This document shows, one piece after another, positions 35,842 to 44,072 of a DNA stretch of 47,279 bases. The position numbers and the translations under genes are program-made. The DNA is taken from contig NZ_JACJOG010000044.1 of assembly GCF_014695375.1 (NCBI RefSeq), forward strand, positions 1 through 47,279. Direction: 5' to 3'. Below the pieces are notes generated by a model that saw nothing but the letters and a program-made list of their open reading frames with translations, was not told the origin of the DNA and ran no database searches. The stretch is from Coleofasciculus sp. FACHB-T130. GTDB taxonomy: Bacteria > Cyanobacteriota > Cyanobacteriia > Cyanobacteriales > FACHB-T130. How positions within the stretch are numbered: the first letter of the stretch is position 1; every line of letters begins with the position of its first letter.

Positions 35842-37680
35842 GTGAACAAACGGTGGAGAAATGCAGGGCTGTATGCGCTGCTAGCAATAGTTGTAATCGC
35901 CTTAGGAACAGCATTTTTAGACAAACAACCCCAAAGTCGGGAAACCTGGAAATACAGCAAGCTGATTCAGGAAGTTCAAGACGGTCGGATTGAAAGAGTT
36001 GGTCTTAGTGCCGACCGCACTAAGGCGCTTGTTACAGCACAAGACGGCAGCAAGATTGTCGTTAACCTGCCTAATGACCCAGACCTGATTAGCATTCTGT
36101 CCACCAAGGGTGTAGACATTTCAGTTCTGCCCCAGAGCGATGACAGCTTCTGGTTCCGCGCCTTGAGCAGTCTCTTCTTCCCCGTTCTGCTTCTGGTTGG
36201 ATTATTCTTTTTGCTACGCCGCGCTCAGAGTGGCCCAGGCTCTCAAGCGATGAACTTTGGCAAATCCAAAGCCAGAGTCCAAATGGAGCCACAAACCCAA
36301 GTAACTTTTGGGGATGTCGCTGGCATTGACCAAGCCAAGCTAGAGCTGAATGAAGTCGTTGACTTCCTCAAGAACGCCGACCGCTTCACCGCCATTGGAG
36401 CAAAAATTCCCAAAGGCGTGCTGCTAGTTGGACCTCCGGGAACGGGTAAAACGCTGCTCGCTCGTGCAGTTGCTGGGGAAGCAGGTGTGCCTTTCTTCTC
36501 TATCTCTGGTTCTGAGTTTGTAGAAATGTTCGTCGGTGTCGGTGCATCTCGCGTGCGCGACCTGTTTGAACAAGCCAAGGCAAATGCTCCCTGTATCGTA
36601 TTTATCGATGAAATTGATGCCGTGGGGCGTCAGCGGGGTGCAGGTTTAGGCGGCGGTAACGATGAGCGGGAACAAACCCTCAACCAGTTGCTGACCGAGA
36701 TGGACGGTTTCGAGGGCAACACGGGAATTATTATCATCGCTGCTACGAACCGCCCAGATGTACTTGATGCAGCACTGCTGCGTCCGGGTCGCTTTGACCG
36801 TCAGGTGGTCGTGGATCGTCCCGATTATGCCGGTCGCTTGGAGATTCTCAACGTTCACGCCCGTGGCAAAACGCTGGCGAAGGATGTGGATCTCGAGAAG
36901 ATCGCTCGTCGTACTCCTGGTTTCACGGGTGCTGACCTCTCCAATTTGCTGAACGAAGCAGCGATTCTGGCGGCTCGTCGCAACCTGACCGAAATCTCGA
37001 TGGATGAAATCAATGATGCCATCGACCGGGTGCTAGCTGGCCCAGAGAAGAAAGACCGGGTGATGAGCGAGAAGCGCAAAACCTTGGTGGCTTATCACGA
37101 AGCGGGTCACGCTCTCGTCGGTGCCTTGATGCCAGATTATGACCCGGTGCAAAAGATCAGCATCATCCCTCGCGGTCGTGCGGGTGGTTTGACTTGGTTT
37201 ACACCGAGTGAAGACCGGATGGATTCTGGTCTGTACAGCCGCTCTTATCTGCAAAATCAGATGGCAGTCGCCTTGGGCGGTCGGCTTGCTGAAGAAATCA
37301 TCTTCGGTGAAGAAGAAGTAACAACGGGTGCCTCGAATGACTTGCAGCAGGTGGCTCGTGTGGCGCGTCAAATGGTGATGCGGTTTGGCATGAGCGATCG
37401 CTTGGGACAAGTTGCTTTAGGTCGTCAGCAAGGCAATATGTTCTTGGGACGCGACATTGCCGCCGAGCGGGATTTCTCGGAAGCAACTGCGGCGACGATT
37501 GATGATGAAGTCCACAATTTGGTGGATCAAGCTTACCATCGTGCCAAAGCAGTGCTGGTGAATAACCGCCACATCCTGGATCAATTGGCTCAAATGCTCA
37601 TTGAAAAGGAAACGGTAGACGCTGAGGAACTGCAAGAGGTTCTGGCGAATAACGATGTGAAGATGGCAGCGATCGCATAA
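35842..37680 (+). CDS. ftsH: ATP-dependent zinc metalloprotease FtsH, FtsH3-type
   Basis: A 612-residue membrane protease. The start is GTG at 35842, with a full AGGAGG at 35829-35834 seven bases upstream. Two spans (about 8-26 and 106-125) flank the short intermembrane domain. Walker A GPPGTGKT is at 197-204, Walker [16 protein letters not shown] follows, and HEAGH is at 419-423. The N-terminus ([14 protein letters not shown]) and the core are of the Synechocystis FtsH3 type (from memory). FtsH3 is the shared subunit of the FtsH1/FtsH3 (cytoplasmic membrane) and FtsH2/FtsH3 (thylakoid, D1 turnover) complexes. A strong terminator follows at 37709. Confidence 0.95.
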   Translation: MNKRWRNAGLYALLAIVVIALGTAFLDKQPQSRETWKYSKLIQEVQDGRIERVGLSADRTKALVTAQDGSKIVVNLPNDPDLISILSTKGVDISVLPQSDDSFWFRALSSLFFPVLLLVGLFFLLRRAQSGPGSQAMNFGKSKARVQMEPQTQVTFGDVAGIDQAKLELNEVVDFLKNADRFTAIGAKIPKGVLLVGPPGTGKTLLARAVAGEAGVPFFSISGSEFVEMFVGVGASRVRDLFEQAKANAPCIVFIDEIDAVGRQRGAGLGGGNDEREQTLNQLLTEMDGFEGNTGIIIIAATNRPDVLDAALLRPGRFDRQVVVDRPDYAGRLEILNVHARGKTLAKDVDLEKIARRTPGFTGADLSNLLNEAAILAARRNLTEISMDEINDAIDRVLAGPEKKDRVMSEKRKTLVAYHEAGHALVGALMPDYDPVQKISIIPRGRAGGLTWFTPSEDRMDSGLYSRSYLQNQMAVALGGRLAEEIIFGEEEVTTGASNDLQQVARVARQMVMRFGMSDRLGQVALGRQQGNMFLGRDIAAERDFSEATAATIDDEVHNLVDQAYHRAKAVLVNNRHILDQLAQMLIEKETVDAEELQEVLANNDVKMAAIA

Positions 37681-37708
37681 TTCGCTAATTGCTCATTGAG
37701 CGTCAAAA

Positions 37709-37753
37709 AATTGGGGCAGTTCTAGGATATTTTCTAGAACTACCCCAATTTTT
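37709..37753 (+). terminator. Strong intrinsic terminator of ftsH
   Basis: AATTGGGG-C-AGTTCTAG pairs with CTAGAACT-A-CCCCAATT (16 pairs with one mismatch) and runs into TTT. It begins 28 bases after the ftsH stop codon. Both the length of the stem and the U-tail fit intrinsic termination. Confidence 0.85.
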
Positions 37754-38137
37754 GTTTGGGGTTGCACAAAGACATCAGGAGCGATCGCGAAACAATGATT
37801 GCAGTCTTCGAGACCTCACAACAAATCTCCTCTGATTGTTTACAGCCTAAAAAATTCCCAGCATCCGTAGCTGTAGTGCAAAAAAATTCAGAGGCTTCAA
37901 ATTGGCGGACGATTTGATAGTGTTTTAGCAGGCAGTTCTAAAACTTTCTTCTCTCTACAGGACTAAGTTGAAGGATAGGATGCGCGAACGAAATTAGATT
38001 TCAAACTGGGAATCTAGAAGTCACACTTTACTCTTCAAACAATGGTCGTACTTGCCATCCCTAGAGGTTCCAATTAGGATCTCCAATGATTAGCGTTTAT
38101 TTGATTACAACCTGTAGCTTATGTCGCATACATAGCG
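37754..38137. other. Gene-free region before the accessory block
   Basis: I see no gene, tRNA or strong hairpin. A 20-base stretch at 37964-37983 (TAAGTTGAAGGATAGGATGC) recurs at 40314-40333, next to the first cassette-like repeat, so part of this gap shares a dispersed sequence with the accessory block. Confidence 0.5.
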
Positions 38138-38224
38138 GTCTAACGGCAAAACGCAGCGGCGGCAGATAATCTCGAATTCAGCACCAGCGGCTTTCAAGCA
38201 TCCACTGCATTTGAATTGTTGAGC
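38138..38224 (-). other. attC-like recombination site
   Basis: Read on the minus strand: GCTCAAC (38224-38218) fits the R'' core RYYYAAC and GTTAGAC (38144-38138) fits the R' core GTTRRRC. Between them TGCAGTGGATGC and GCCGCCGCTGCG form complementary L''/L' arms (about 8 of 11 positions), 7-8 bases inside the cores, around a central spacer. The total of 87 bp is within the known attC range. It begins 17 bases after the stop of the HNH gene, the position expected in a gene cassette. No integrase is in the window. Confidence 0.6.
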
Positions 38225-38241
38225 TGCCTTATAGATGCTAA

Positions 38242-39633
38242 CTACCTAATTCTATTGCGATTATCATCTTCAAAACTCATAGCTGCGTACTCTTCTTCTG
38301 AGCATACTGTTATATCAAGCTGTGAGGCTTGCTTTTCAAACACTTGACTGATGCTCTCTAATGTTGACGATATCAATTCTTGGTCTGCTCCGACTGTATA
38401 CACGACGATGAGATCGATATCGTTGTAAAGTTCTCGTCTCAAATACGAACCAAATATATACACTTGAAAGCGTGGGGGGACTGAGGCTGTACTAAGCAGA
38501 GATTTTGAAAAGCTAAGACGACTAGATCTCTCATCGTTTGGGAGATAGTTTAGAAACTCATCACCATCTTTGCGGATGGCACCCATGAACGTCTTAAGCG
38601 TGAATAAGCCAATCTTATGATCAATGCAGAGGGCTTTAGCTTCTCGCGTATACGCACCATAAGGGTTAGAGCAAATGATTGCATCAACCGCTGGGTCAAT
38701 CGCCATGACTTGTTCAAACGTGTATTCAGTGAAGAAATAAGTATTTGTCGCAAAAACTCGAAGACTGCGTCCATCCTTAAGTTCAACATCAAACATTGCT
38801 ATGTTGAGTTTCTCCATTCGAGTAATAAAAGAATGGGTTGCCAAAAAATCTTCGATGTATTTTGATACAGTCGCTTTTCTAAATTCAATTTCTTCTTCGG
38901 ATCTATTCTCTCTGTTTTCTACAGGAAGACCAAGGCTCTGTTTGATGAAGTCATCAAATTCTTTTGGAAATAGCTTATAGTCGTTAACCTTTTTCTCTAA
39001 TAGGCAGTTATCTCGAAAAGAATCGGAATGAAGTTTATAGCCCATCATTTGTCTATAAACTTCCCACGGGTAAGGAAAATTTCTTTTGTTAGCCTCAATT
39101 AGTCCAACGATTCTTTGGTTATTTGGAAGAATTGTGTCTAGGCATCGTCGTCGCCAGATAGTTAGCGCATCCCCAGAACTGCCCTGCAATGCCTGTTGCG
39201 AGAAAGGACCATACTCTTCAAAAATAACTCTGTTCTCGGTCAAAAGCTCATTGACTTCCTCAAGTAGTTCTCTTTCATTGCGAATTTGAGGAAAATCAAA
39301 GAGTGAATTTATCTTCTTCTCGTGATCGGCCTTCCATGCCTGCATTCGCTCGACAGAAAATTTATTCTCTAGCTCATCAACAATCTTGTGGCATTCTAGA
39401 CAAAGCATTATCAAATTAGCTATGCCATCTTTATCAATGTAGTCGGCTAGTTCATGCTCGCTTCGAGGACCGCTCTTACCATGACCGATGATGTGAGCTA
39501 CATTTGCAAGGCTGACCACATCATCCTCGACTCCAGCGAAGAGGTATTTAATGCAACTCGGATTTTGACAGAATCCACCACACTGTGCCCACAGTTTACG
39601 AGCAATATTTGTTGCGATGCTTTTGCGGCTCAT
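38242..39633 (-). CDS. HNH endonuclease - nucleotidyltransferase fusion protein
   Basis: A 463-residue protein that I do not recognise as a named system. Residues 15-90 form an HNH nuclease with zinc cysteines (CQNPSC at 22-27, CLECH at 78-82) and H47, N73, H82 as catalytic candidates. Residues 90-230 are helical and charged. About 260-375 is an alpha/beta domain (FDVELKDGRSLRVFATNTYF, AIICSNPYGAYTREAKAL) of unknown type. The C-terminus is a minimal nucleotidyltransferase: G395-S396, D405-x-D407 (NDIDLIVVY) and a third acid D440 (QLDITVC), so all catalytic positions are present. It starts 18 bases after a broken MazF toxin gene and ends 17 bases before an attC-like site. A defence role is inference. 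Confidence 0.8.
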   Translation of the reverse strand: MSRKSIATNIARKLWAQCGGFCQNPSCIKYLFAGVEDDVVSLANVAHIIGHGKSGPRSEHELADYIDKDGIANLIMLCLECHKIVDELENKFSVERMQAWKADHEKKINSLFDFPQIRNERELLEEVNELLTENRVIFEEYGPFSQQALQGSSGDALTIWRRRCLDTILPNNQRIVGLIEANKRNFPYPWEVYRQMMGYKLHSDSFRDNCLLEKKVNDYKLFPKEFDDFIKQSLGLPVENRENRSEEEIEFRKATVSKYIEDFLATHSFITRMEKLNIAMFDVELKDGRSLRVFATNTYFFTEYTFEQVMAIDPAVDAIICSNPYGAYTREAKALCIDHKIGLFTLKTFMGAIRKDGDEFLNYLPNDERSSRLSFSKSLLSTASVPPRFQVYIFGSYLRRELYNDIDLIVVYTVGADQELISSTLESISQVFEKQASQLDITVCSEEEYAAMSFEDDNRNRIR

Positions 39634-39651
39634 GGTTCAATATAGCTCAGA

Positions 39652-39987
39652 TTACAACCCTAACCAACCTTGCAAAGATTGCTCAAGTTGTTTGGCATCA
39701 ATATCCATTAACTGACCAATCACTTTTATCACTAAATTTTCATGCACTGTGTAAATGCCTCTTTTGACCGCAGTAGCTACATTTAAACCCGCTCCTGCCC
39801 AGTCAGATAGCATAAATTCTCCTTCCAGCTATGAACTTGTTTTGCTTGTTAAAGGGGTAATCATAATGTCTTGAGACGGGTGCGATGTACTCACAACGAC
39901 AGCAGGTCTTACCTTTGAACTCGACAAATCTGAGAAGGGATAGTGTACCAAAATAACGTCATGCTTGGAGTAGCTGGGCATATACAT
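39652..39987 (-). pseudogene. MazF/PemK-type toxin gene interrupted by an amber codon
   Basis: The frame MPSYSKHDVILVHYPFSDLS...VRPAVVVS...ITPLTSKTSS, an N-terminal MazF/PemK half with start at 39981 or 39987, meets TAG at 39829-39831. The same frame then continues without another stop to 39652 with a good C-terminal half (LSDWAGAGLNVATAVKRGIY, VIKVIGQLMDIDAKQLEQSL). The full product would be 109 residues, normal for the family of mRNA-cleaving toxins. A single base change would repair it. The start overlaps the antitoxin gene by about 20-30 bases, as in active toxin-antitoxin operons. Confidence 0.85.
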
Positions 39988-40162
39988 CATCCTCAGGATT
40001 GTCCCAAACTGCATCGAGCGATGTTTGGCTTGCTTGTAACCAAAATTCAGTCTCATTGTCAGGTAAAAGTGTTACCAATACCCTCACCCCTTCTGGTAGC
40101 TCTGCTGATTCCAATAGCTCAATTTTGCCCTGTCGAACCGTAGCCCAAAGCGTTTTTAACAT
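39959..40162 (-). CDS. Antitoxin of a MazF-type toxin-antitoxin pair
   Basis: 67 residues. The N-terminal part (MLKTLWATVRQGKIELLESA, then ELPEGVRVLVTLL) has the AbrB-like short beta structure typical of cyanobacterial antitoxins, and the acidic C-terminus (VWDNPEDDVYAQLLQA) would bind and neutralise the toxin. It is intact, unlike the toxin downstream, a common outcome because loss of the toxin is tolerated. The gene overlaps the toxin start. It is preceded by a cassette-like repeat region. Confidence 0.82.
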   Translation of the reverse strand: MLKTLWATVRQGKIELLESAELPEGVRVLVTLLPDNETEFWLQASQTSLDAVWDNPEDDVYAQLLQA

Positions 40163-40264
40163 AGCTGTTGTATGAAACCATACCTTGATTTTATGCCGTA
40201 ATCATGGTTTGTACGCTCGCCCCTTGCTGTAAGCTAGGTTGAGCCTGTCACGTCCTTGCTTGTG

Positions 40265-40470
40265 AATCAGTCGGTAACGTGAAACCAAACGTGACTCGAT
40301 CGAGCGATCGCATTAAGTTGAAGGATAGGATGCGATCGCGGAACGTTCTGGTGCAGCGCGGTTGTTAGGCGTTGACCTTAATAAGCGCGACCATCTTTGT
40401 GCGTTAAAGCCCATTCACCATTTGGTAATTGTGTTGCTTTGAGATCGTCTTTTGGGAATTCGACCTCATC
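40265..40470 (-). repeat. Cassette-like repeat U1 with truncated cupin gene end
   Basis: About 206 bases matching 41315-41545 in the same orientation. On the minus strand 40470-40378 encode the last 30 codons of the cupin gene found at 41453 (ending ALTHKDGRAY plus stop), cut off next to the GFA gene stop. Then follow the core GCCTAAC (GTTAGGC at 40364-40370) and a palindrome of two GCGATCGCAT arms. This resembles the R'' side of an attC site, but no matching R' core is clear. Confidence 0.75.
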
Positions 40471-40471
40471 A

Positions 40472-40921
40472 CTACTCAATCTGAAATCGCTCAAACAGTT
40501 GGGTAAAATCACTGGGTTGTGCGTCGTAGTTTAGCATCTGCTCACTCAGGATGACCCATGTTTGAGCACTTCGAGTCCATAGATTGCCAACTGGATTAAG
40601 CCAGCTTGTATCATCCAATGTTCCAGGTTTAACGTTGGTAATTTTGGAGTTTCGAGCAGGGTTATGGAATAATCGTGTCCCACACTCCTCACAAAATAAG
40701 CAACTCACTTCACGTCCGCTGTCAGAGACTCGCTTCCACTCTTTCGGCTGCCCTTGGAGAATTATAACTGCATCGCGGGGAACGGGCATTGACATACCAA
40801 AGGCACTGGAAGATTGCTTTTGGCATTCTTTGCAATGACAAGCATAAAGTGTTAGAGGTTCAGCTCGGATCTCGTAGCGAATTTGCCTGCACTGACATCC
40901 TCCAGTGTAAGGAGCGGTCAT
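40472..40921 (-). CDS. GFA family (CENP-V/GFA, Mss4-like) zinc protein
   Basis: A 149-residue protein of the glutathione-dependent formaldehyde-activating (GFA) family. The zinc ligands are visible as GGCQC at residues 8-12, CHCKECQ at 28-34 and CEECGTRLF near 77-85, and the SSSAFG segment is typical. Despite the family name, most members have no proven activity on formaldehyde. They occur often as single cargo genes. Here the stop lies directly against a truncated copy of the neighbouring cupin gene, which suggests a recombination join. Confidence 0.9.
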   Translation of the reverse strand: MTAPYTGGCQCRQIRYEIRAEPLTLYACHCKECQKQSSSAFGMSMPVPRDAVIILQGQPKEWKRVSDSGREVSCLFCEECGTRLFHNPARNSKITNVKPGTLDDTSWLNPVGNLWTRSAQTWVILSEQMLNYDAQPSDFTQLFERFQIE

Positions 40922-41064
40922 ACTTGATTGCCCTAAACTAATTGTTCATGTTTATTATCTGCCACCGCTCAAACGATTACTTCCAAATATCGCCTACTCG
41001 ACAACGTTAAAACAACTCGATATCAAATACCCAACAGAGCGCTTATGACATAGCAACTTCACGA

Positions 41065-41301
41065 TTACTGCTCTGCAAGCAGCTTGTAAATCTCACGTTT
41101 TATCTGAACAAGCAGATCGCGTACTCGATTGGCTTGCTCCAAATTGCCACTTCGAGCAACTTGGGCAACAGCATCATTGAACTAGGTTAAAGTATGGCGC
41201 AACTCAATCAATTCAGAAGGCTTGCTTTCCACAAAACTGTCGTCAGTGTTTCTTGAATCAAATTGTTGGTTGCGATCGCCCCTCACTCTATGTCTCGCCA
41301 T
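41065..41301 (-). pseudogene. Small gene interrupted by an amber codon
   Basis: From an ATG at 41301 a frame reads MARHRVRGDRNQQFDSRNTD...PSELIELRHTLT, meets TAG at 41182-41184, and continues to a stop at 41065 with a protein-like end (FNDAVAQVARSGNLEQANRV, RDLLVQIKREIYKLLAEQ). Without the stop it would encode 78 residues, mostly helical. I do not recognise the family. The start lies next to repeat U2, so the first codons may be fused sequence. Confidence 0.45.
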
Positions 41302-41314
41302 GTTTCCACTTTTA

Positions 41315-41545
41315 AATCAGTCGGTAACGTGAACCTAAACATGACTCGATTGAGCGATAGCCTTCGGCTGGGCGGAGCCCATCGCATTAATGTTGAAAAA
41401 TACAATGCGATCGCCCAATGTTATCGTGTAGCGCGGTTGTTAGGCAGTGACCTTAATAAGCGCGACCATCTTTGTGCGTTAAAGCCCATTCGCCATTTGG
41501 CAATTGTGTTGCTTTGAGATCGTCATTTGGGAATTCGACCTCATC
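41315..41545 (-). repeat. Cassette-like repeat U2 overlapping the cupin gene end
   Basis: The second copy of the U1 unit (231 bases, with an insertion of about 24 bases holding a GCC/GGC hairpin). The GTTAGGC core is at 41439-41445, 8 bases after the cupin stop. Here the cupin gene is complete, so U2 is the parent arrangement and U1 the truncated copy. Confidence 0.75.
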
Positions 41546-41923
41546 TCCTTCAGTGCGATCGCCAACCTCAAGATAGGTTACATTTTCCTGGGATCGATTA
41601 ATCAGTTGATGGGCGATACCCGTGCCTGCCTTAAATCCATAGCAGTCACCGGGATGCAAAACGAATTCCTCTTCGCCGAGTACCAGCGTTGGGCTGCCTT
41701 CCAATACCAGGATAAATTCTTCTTGCTTTGAGTGGCTGTGAGCAAGAGCAGAAACTGAACCGGGTGAGAGATGGGTTAAATTAACTCCAAAATGAGTCAA
41801 CCCAAAATACTCACCCAGTTTTCGCTTTTGTCGTCCCTTCACTAGGGAAGCATAAGGTTCTGGATATATCGTCTTACCGAGAGCTGCTGAAATCGATTCA
41901 GCTGAGATTGGGGATTGCTTCAC
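41453..41923 (-). CDS. Cupin-domain protein
   Basis: A 156-residue single-domain cupin. The two metal-binding motifs are visible: HSHSKQEEFILVLEGSPTL (motif 1 with H/H/E) and GDCYGFKAGTGIAHQLIN (motif 2). Conserved cupins of this size include isomerases, dioxygenases and regulators, so no reaction can be named. Its start overlaps the stop of the NTF2-like gene by four bases, a sign of translational coupling. The last 30 codons are duplicated at 40378-40470. Confidence 0.9.
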   Translation of the reverse strand: MKQSPISAESISAALGKTIYPEPYASLVKGRQKRKLGEYFGLTHFGVNLTHLSPGSVSALAHSHSKQEEFILVLEGSPTLVLGEEEFVLHPGDCYGFKAGTGIAHQLINRSQENVTYLEVGDRTEGDEVEFPNDDLKATQLPNGEWALTHKDGRAY

Positions 41924-42306
41924 AACTCACCCTCCCTTGTTATATCAATGGCGTAACAAACCCAAGCTTTCTTTACCTTTCCAGTACTGTCAAACCATAG
42001 CACTTCAGTCACCATGCCCCGATGCCCTCGGTAATAGAGCGTGAGGCTATCTACACCCGTCAAGACTTCTTTCAGTTCAAAATAAAGGTCAGGAATTTGC
42101 GCTAACCCCTTCTTCCAGTAGGCTCTCACATCCGCCTTGCCACGTAGAACGCCGCTAGATTCTTCAGTAATCGATGGGATCAAAGGGGAAGCCAACTCGA
42201 AGTCATCCGCGTAGTGGCTTAGGACAGCATCGATGTCATGTTGATTCCAGCCCTCGATCCAACTGCGGGCAAAGCTTAATGCGAAATCTGCGTTCAGGAT
42301 TGGCAC
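41920..42306 (-). CDS. SnoaL/NTF2-like protein
   Basis: About 128 residues with the NTF2/SnoaL-like pattern: FARSWIEGWNQHDIDAVLSH and YADDFELASPLI at the start and a beta-sheet with LYYRGHRGMVTEVLWFD near the end. I chose the GTG at 42306 (MPILNADFALSFA). A longer frame to 42405 would overlap the upstream ZIP-like gene with residues that look non-coding. Proteins of this fold bind small hydrophobic ligands or act as isomerases. It overlaps the cupin gene by four bases, and the two probably act together on a common substrate. Confidence 0.8.
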   Translation of the reverse strand: MPILNADFALSFARSWIEGWNQHDIDAVLSHYADDFELASPLIPSITEESSGVLRGKADVRAYWKKGLAQIPDLYFELKEVLTGVDSLTLYYRGHRGMVTEVLWFDSTGKVKKAWVCYAIDITREGEL

Positions 42307-42350
42307 GATCTGCAAAGACGCTTTGGTTGCAAACAAAGATCGGCACCGCT

Positions 42351-43184
42351 TCACAGTTCCAGCAGCAGCGCGGCATAGATACCTGCACCCAGAGCGAAAG
42401 CCCAAAAGCGGCTATCGCGATCTTCCGGGAGTTCTTCCTTCAGCACGTTCAGGACGACTCCTCCGGCGAGGAAGGCAAACAAGACTGCGATCGCTGCCTC
42501 GTGAATTTCGGTTCCGCTCCCAATGACCCATCCCACGATAATCGCCGCCGCCAGTATCCAGCGCCCCTTCTTGTGATAGGCATCCTTATGGTGTTCGCGC
42601 AAGCCGTTGTCGTTGACCATGAAATGCAAAGCCATTGCGAAGAAAAACAGAAAAAGACTTTGAAAACCCGGTTCCTCCGGGTGGATTAACAGGTAGCCGA
42701 TCAAAGCATTGTAAACGGCGAATGAAGCGATGTGCGGCCAGAAGACCCCAGCTTCTGTAACATCTCCATTTCCCGCCTTTTGGTTGCGCTGGCGCGACAG
42801 TGTAGCAGCTCGCTCCAGTCCATAAAACACGCTGACGCCTATGAGTGCCACCAGGTAAACGTGGTGTTCCAGAAAGGCAAACCCCCCGTCCAACGTCTCC
42901 TTAACTGTCTCCTGTGCCTGACTCAGTTCCGGGAGGATATGGACGAAAATGTAGGCGACAGATACGCCACTCCCGATAGAAAGCCAGATACTGCGAGGGG
43001 TGGCATCCAGAAAGCGCAGCTTACCGGAGTAGAGATGCACCAGAGCCAGACCGACTGCAAGGATTGCAGACAGGAAGCGTACATCAGGATTGAATACCGA
43101 AGACTCTGCAACTGCCAACAGCATCTTAGTTGAGAAGAGGGAATATTTTTTAGAATGAATATCTTGACTAAAAAGACACGCCAC
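42351..43184 (-). CDS. ZIP-like multi-span membrane protein
   Basis: A 277-residue protein with about eight hydrophobic helices. The segments SGVSVAYIFVHILPELSQAQ and GTEIHEAAIAVLFAFLAGGV followed by LNVLKEELPE resemble the metal-binding helices of ZIP-family transporters, which import Zn2+, Fe2+ or Mn2+. Other ZIP motifs are weak, so I call it ZIP-like. The first 20 residues (to MLLAVAESS at 43124) may not be translated. It lies outside the cassette-like block and is transcribed in the same direction as the NTF2-like gene. Confidence 0.65.
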   Translation of the reverse strand: MACLFSQDIHSKKYSLFSTKMLLAVAESSVFNPDVRFLSAILAVGLALVHLYSGKLRFLDATPRSIWLSIGSGVSVAYIFVHILPELSQAQETVKETLDGGFAFLEHHVYLVALIGVSVFYGLERAATLSRQRNQKAGNGDVTEAGVFWPHIASFAVYNALIGYLLIHPEEPGFQSLFLFFFAMALHFMVNDNGLREHHKDAYHKKGRWILAAAIIVGWVIGSGTEIHEAAIAVLFAFLAGGVVLNVLKEELPEDRDSRFWAFALGAGIYAALLLEL

Positions 43185-43426
43185 TCGTCAATAGCGGCTC
43201 TGAAATCAGTGCCCTTGCTCTTTAGCTTGATAGGATTTGGGCACTAAGGCGTCCTCCCCTTAGCCGATTTTTCTGATTCTTCAAGTTTTAAACAAGTTGA
43301 TTGACCGATAAATTTTCATCTTTAGGCAAGGGATCGGTTCTCTCTCTAGGTGGGCGTATAACCAGAGCCAGTAGAGGTAGTGTTCTGGTGTGGGGTATCA
43401 GCTCCTTTTTGCAACATGAGACAGAT

Positions 43427-43996
43427 ATGCAAACTCACTCAGACACCCACTCACCTTCCCCAACTAAACAAAAAATCTCCAATATTTTTCGTCTGGTAGG
43501 CTGGATTGCCTTCTGGGTCGAATTAGGATTGGCAGTTGCTTCTGGCATCGCTTTATTATTTGCTATCTCTGGTCGTAACTTTGCCAATGAAGCAAATCCT
43601 GCCCTAGGAGTCGGTATATTTTGGGCAATTTGTGGACTTTTCGCACTGTTATTCGGTGTCTTCTTAGCTTTCCGCTACACTCGCATCGCTAAAGGTTTAG
43701 CAAATCCTAATTCGGCTGTGCATCCCTCCAAAGCCGATACCGTTCAAGTCCTGCGACTAGCGTTAATTACAGGTTTGGTGGGGATTTTGTTATGTCTGTT
43801 GGGTGGTGGAGCGAGTATGGGAGTCTTACTAGCAAAATCTGTATCCCAACCTCCAGGTGTGGCAATCACCGACCCCTACAAAATCATTCGGGCGCTTGAT
43901 GTTTTTGTGGTGTTAGCGAATTTTAATGGGATTGCCGGTCACTTTGTAAATGTTGTCACTGCTCTAGGGCTGCTCAAGTGGGTGCATAATCAGTAA
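43427..43996 (+). CDS. DUF3611 family membrane protein
   Basis: About 189 residues. The ATG at 43427 (MQTHSDTHSPSPTKQKISNI) is preferred to a longer frame from 43301 with a non-conserved start. There are four hydrophobic helices, and the family signature QPPGVAITDPYKIIRALDVF followed by NFNGIAGHFVN is very clear near the C-terminus. The family is found in cyanobacteria and plastids, and its function is unknown to me. The gene is convergent with the YjdF-like gene. Confidence 0.88.
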   Translation: MQTHSDTHSPSPTKQKISNIFRLVGWIAFWVELGLAVASGIALLFAISGRNFANEANPALGVGIFWAICGLFALLFGVFLAFRYTRIAKGLANPNSAVHPSKADTVQVLRLALITGLVGILLCLLGGGASMGVLLAKSVSQPPGVAITDPYKIIRALDVFVVLANFNGIAGHFVNVVTALGLLKWVHNQ

Positions 43997-44072
43997 GAAT
44001 TTCCCCCACCTCTGGGTCTTTGGTTTATTGCTGATGACTAATGACTCATGGCTTACAACTCATTAAAAATTT

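Noticed and set aside
39829-41184. Genome-wide reassignment of TAG to a sense codon
   Set aside because: Several intact genes in the window end with TAG at the expected place, so TAG acts as a stop; the two interrupted frames are better explained by decay.
40364-41445. Two further full attC sites at the GTTAGGC cores
   Set aside because: Only the R''-type core and a palindrome are clear; I could not find the matching R' core, so they are listed as repeats only.
42174-42689. 171-codon plus-strand frame
   Set aside because: It crosses the opposite strands of two real genes (NTF2-like and ZIP-like), and the composition is not protein-like.
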